Assembly: GCA_030323885.1 (NCBI GenBank)
Contig: CM059198.1
Span: forward strand, 56,756,917-56,820,916
Reading direction: 5' to 3'
From: Branchipolynoe longqiensis
Taxonomy: Eukaryota; Annelida; Polychaeta; Phyllodocida; Polynoidae
Length of the DNA stretch: 64,000 nucleotides
Shown here: one piece after another, positions 61,716 through 64,000 of the stretch
Layout: each line of letters opens with the position of its first letter
Numbering within the stretch: position 1 is the first letter of the stretch
Translations under genes and position numbers: made by a program
Notes under the pieces: generated by a model
Told to the model about the DNA's origin: nothing
Database searches by the model: none
What the model saw: only the letters and a program-made list of their open reading frames with translations

Positions 61716-61814
61716 AAAACTATAAAGTTCCCATATGTGCACACTGTCACAAGTTGATAGCCGTCCTGATATGACCTTAGCAGCTGCCTGGACGTAGAAG
61801 TCTGAGAAACAAAA

Positions 61815-62090
61815 TGGCGTTCTCTGTGGCAGAGTGGTTAGAGTGTCTGACTTTTTTCTAGGTCAGACTCCTAATCTGAGGGTCGGAGGTTCGATTCCCT
61901 GTGCCCCCAACTCTGCCAATTTGGATTTCCACCGCTGTGTATAACTTACAGCGTCATCAAAGGCCGGTTGCTCTCATACCATGTCTATGTGGTGTGGGAG
62001 GGCTTTCTATCGACCAGCAGTGGAATGAGGAAGACCAATTCGTCTATGACTGAAATTTTCCCTGCTTAAACAACTAATGGACCAAAAACA
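61815..62090 (+). mobile_element. SINE-B, full head
   Basis: CTCTGTGGCAGAGTGGTTAG, GGTTCGATTCC, body, 3' end CTGCTTAAACAACTAATGG then A-rich tail. The 3' end differs from the copy at 61420, so SINE-B has two tail types here. Confidence 0.85.
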
Positions 62091-62094
62091 AAAA

Positions 62095-63345
62095 AAAACG
62101 TGTCCACACTGCTCTCTCAACTAAGCAGCCGCATATACAGTGCGACATTGGTAGGGTGATTGCATCAGGGAAACTATACAGACTAATGGTTAAGATACTA
62201 ACCCAACGAAGACCGGAAGTGTCAGGGACAATCCTGCCACCATGTTCTGCTCCGTTGCACCACCCAGTGGCTACTAGTTTTATCCATGTTCCACTTTGTT
62301 TCTCCTTCCCTCTCTCTATATTCTATTAATGCTTCCCTCCTACACCCTCCCCCCCCCCCCCGCACCCCTACATAACATTCCAAATCAATCACTCAATGTT
62401 GTGGTTAATATGTTTATTTTGTTGAATATGTCTTTTGTCAATGCTGAAGCACTGGTTTTCCAGCCATTTTTCAATTCAGGGTTATTTACACTAAAGGTAT
62501 ATATATAATAAAGTATACAATAACTGTTGAATACACAATTTGCAGCGTGTAACACCATGAAATTCTGTAAGCCAAAGGTTCCACAGCAATATGGTAACAG
62601 TAGTGTCATATAACTAGATCAATATTAGTCAAATCAATGTGAGTATTTACATATTATTTAGAATGTAAGCAGAAGTTATCTGTTGTATTCAGTTGGTAAA
62701 ATTGTACTAAGTTTTAATGTTCAGTTGCAGTCAGGCAAGCGGTATATAAAATGTCAGTTTGTTAGAAATATTCTAGTGCAACTGTAGTGTAGTTAGTTAT
62801 GTGAGTTTATCAATTATGTTATTGGGGTGGGGTTATTAATAATACACTGGACCAACTGTGACCAGTGAAGCAGTGGGACCAATCCCAGTGAATTTAGGTC
62901 TTAAATTTTACATTTTTATTTGGACGGTCTCTGTCATTGTATATGGCTGACTGGAAAAACAGAGGAACAGCAACAAATAAAATGTTATTATTATGAATAG
63001 GTACACTCTACAATTGCACTGCTTTAATTTGATCCTCATAGGTCCGTTTGTTTATACCAGAACCAGGTTATTAGGCCTCCCTCTGCGCATGTACAGACCT
63101 CAAACAAAACAACTGGAGTGTCGGCCATACTATTTTGCAGACTCAGCAGTTATCATGGCAATCACCAGGGCAGCCGCAGAGGTTTGAACAAGAGGCTAGC
63201 AAGCGCAGTTCATGTCAAGGTCAATTATTGATGGACTATGCTTCAGCTGTACAACCAGTGTATCCATTTTGAATGTCGCTTGAAGCCACAGTTATTTGGT
63301 GGCAACATGTGTTCGATTGTATGATGTCAGTACAGTAGTAGTGAG
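62095..63345. other. No gene seen
   Basis: A run of C at 62348-62361. The stretch 62985-63190 has a short frame ending MAITRAAAEV and some promoter-like G+C, but no recognisable domain. The remainder is AT-rich. Confidence 0.4.
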
Positions 63346-63349
63346 CATT

Positions 63350-63685
63350 TGGGATGGCCAAATGAGTTGAGCATCCATCTTCCATTTTAGTATATCATGG
63401 GATTCGAACCCACAGATTCCAACCCTGGTCGAGTCAAACCAATGACCTAAATATGTATCCTTGTTGTGTCCTAGCCAGGTGCTGGCTGGCTGGATCGGGC
63501 AATGACTGGTTGGCTCAGTGTCAGGATAATGTGACTGTGTCAGATATCAGGTCACGGTGCTAGCAGGCTGGTCTCCGAGTGGCGGAGCACTATGAAGTCC
63601 CCATGAATGCACACTCTCACAATTCCGTGCCCATCCTGATACGACCTTAGACATTGCTATGATTAAAAAGTCCTACGCCCAACGT
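63350..63685 (+). mobile_element. SINE-A, head type 1
   Basis: GGGATGGCCAAATGAGTTGAG head, GGGATTCGAACCCACAG, body with a small deletion after CCAGGTGCTGG, tail near CCTTAGACATTGC. Confidence 0.8.
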
Positions 63686-64000
63686 ATGTTACGTCATCGC
63701 TAGCAGCATTCAGAGTAAGGTTCTGAGCGATGACGTCACCAGTGGATATATTTTATGCATGACTACCCAATTTAAGCACTCAGCAGTTGATTACCCACCA
63801 TGGTGTGGTAGGGCATTTCATAAATGCGAGTTCTCTAAATATGTTGCAATTTGCCAGAGTAAATGCTTGCTTCTTTTCTATTTTCTGTGTATTGATCTTG
63901 AATTGTGAGTATTAGAAATGATGATTATGGACATGCACTAGTCGTTAAGGATTCCCTACACAATAACTGCATATCGTACTCGGCATTTTGCTCGATCCCT

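Noticed and set aside
63690..63745. Inverted pair ACGTCATCGCT / AGCGATGACGTCA as a transposon end
   Set aside because: Arms are short, there are no flanking duplications, and no second copy is in the window.

Overview
This 64 kb window looks like repeat-dense, intergenic nuclear DNA of an animal, probably a marine invertebrate. The grounds are tRNA-derived SINEs with RNA polymerase III A and B boxes, non-LTR retrotransposon pieces, retroelement terminal repeats with TATA boxes and AATAAA signals, many palindromic DNA-transposon relics and abundant AT microsatellites, with no operons or dense coding. I could not fix the phylum from sequence alone. I found no intact host gene: almost every open frame is short, low-complexity or runs through a repeat. 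The coding traces I trust are all retroelement relics.

Layout. 0-17 kb: SINEs, palindromic elements built from short iterated motifs (285, 4590, 8982, 13641, 15755), a GC-rich LTR-like element (5362), two copies of a 31-bp-TIR element with 7-bp target duplications (3464, 16714), and a non-LTR fragment (10497). 17-25 kb: a 778 bp palindromic transposon (17577), then a GC-rich retroelement on the minus strand with a gag-like frame (21859 to 20265) between 108/109 bp direct repeats, then SINEs and another palindromic element. 25-36 kb: SINEs, a polypyrimidine tract running into a 600 bp TTTACTTAGG array (28996), and a 690 bp GTGATACATG-type array (31727). 36-41 kb: the 3' end of a non-LTR retrotransposon (37740 to 36842), and a badly decayed reverse transcriptase-RNase H gene on the minus strand (about 40610 to 38650). 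41-50 kb: non-LTR 3' and 5' ends, a nested pair of small palindromic elements (44480), two more iterated-motif elements (46555, 47159) and a CpG-rich patch (49555). 50-64 kb: more SINEs, small palindromic elements, a second GC-rich LTR-like copy (53707), and further iterated-motif elements (55043, 56422, 60012).

How the parts relate. The window is a record of insertion into insertion: SINEs in palindromic elements, palindromic elements in SINE-bearing tandem duplications, one small palindromic element inside another. These nestings give direct evidence for element ends and target duplications. The most interesting signal is a group of at least four families of palindromic elements that share an outer terminal module (consensus around CCNGTCACAC, usually beside TA) but have unrelated interiors made of short words about 10 or 11 bp long, the length of a helical turn.
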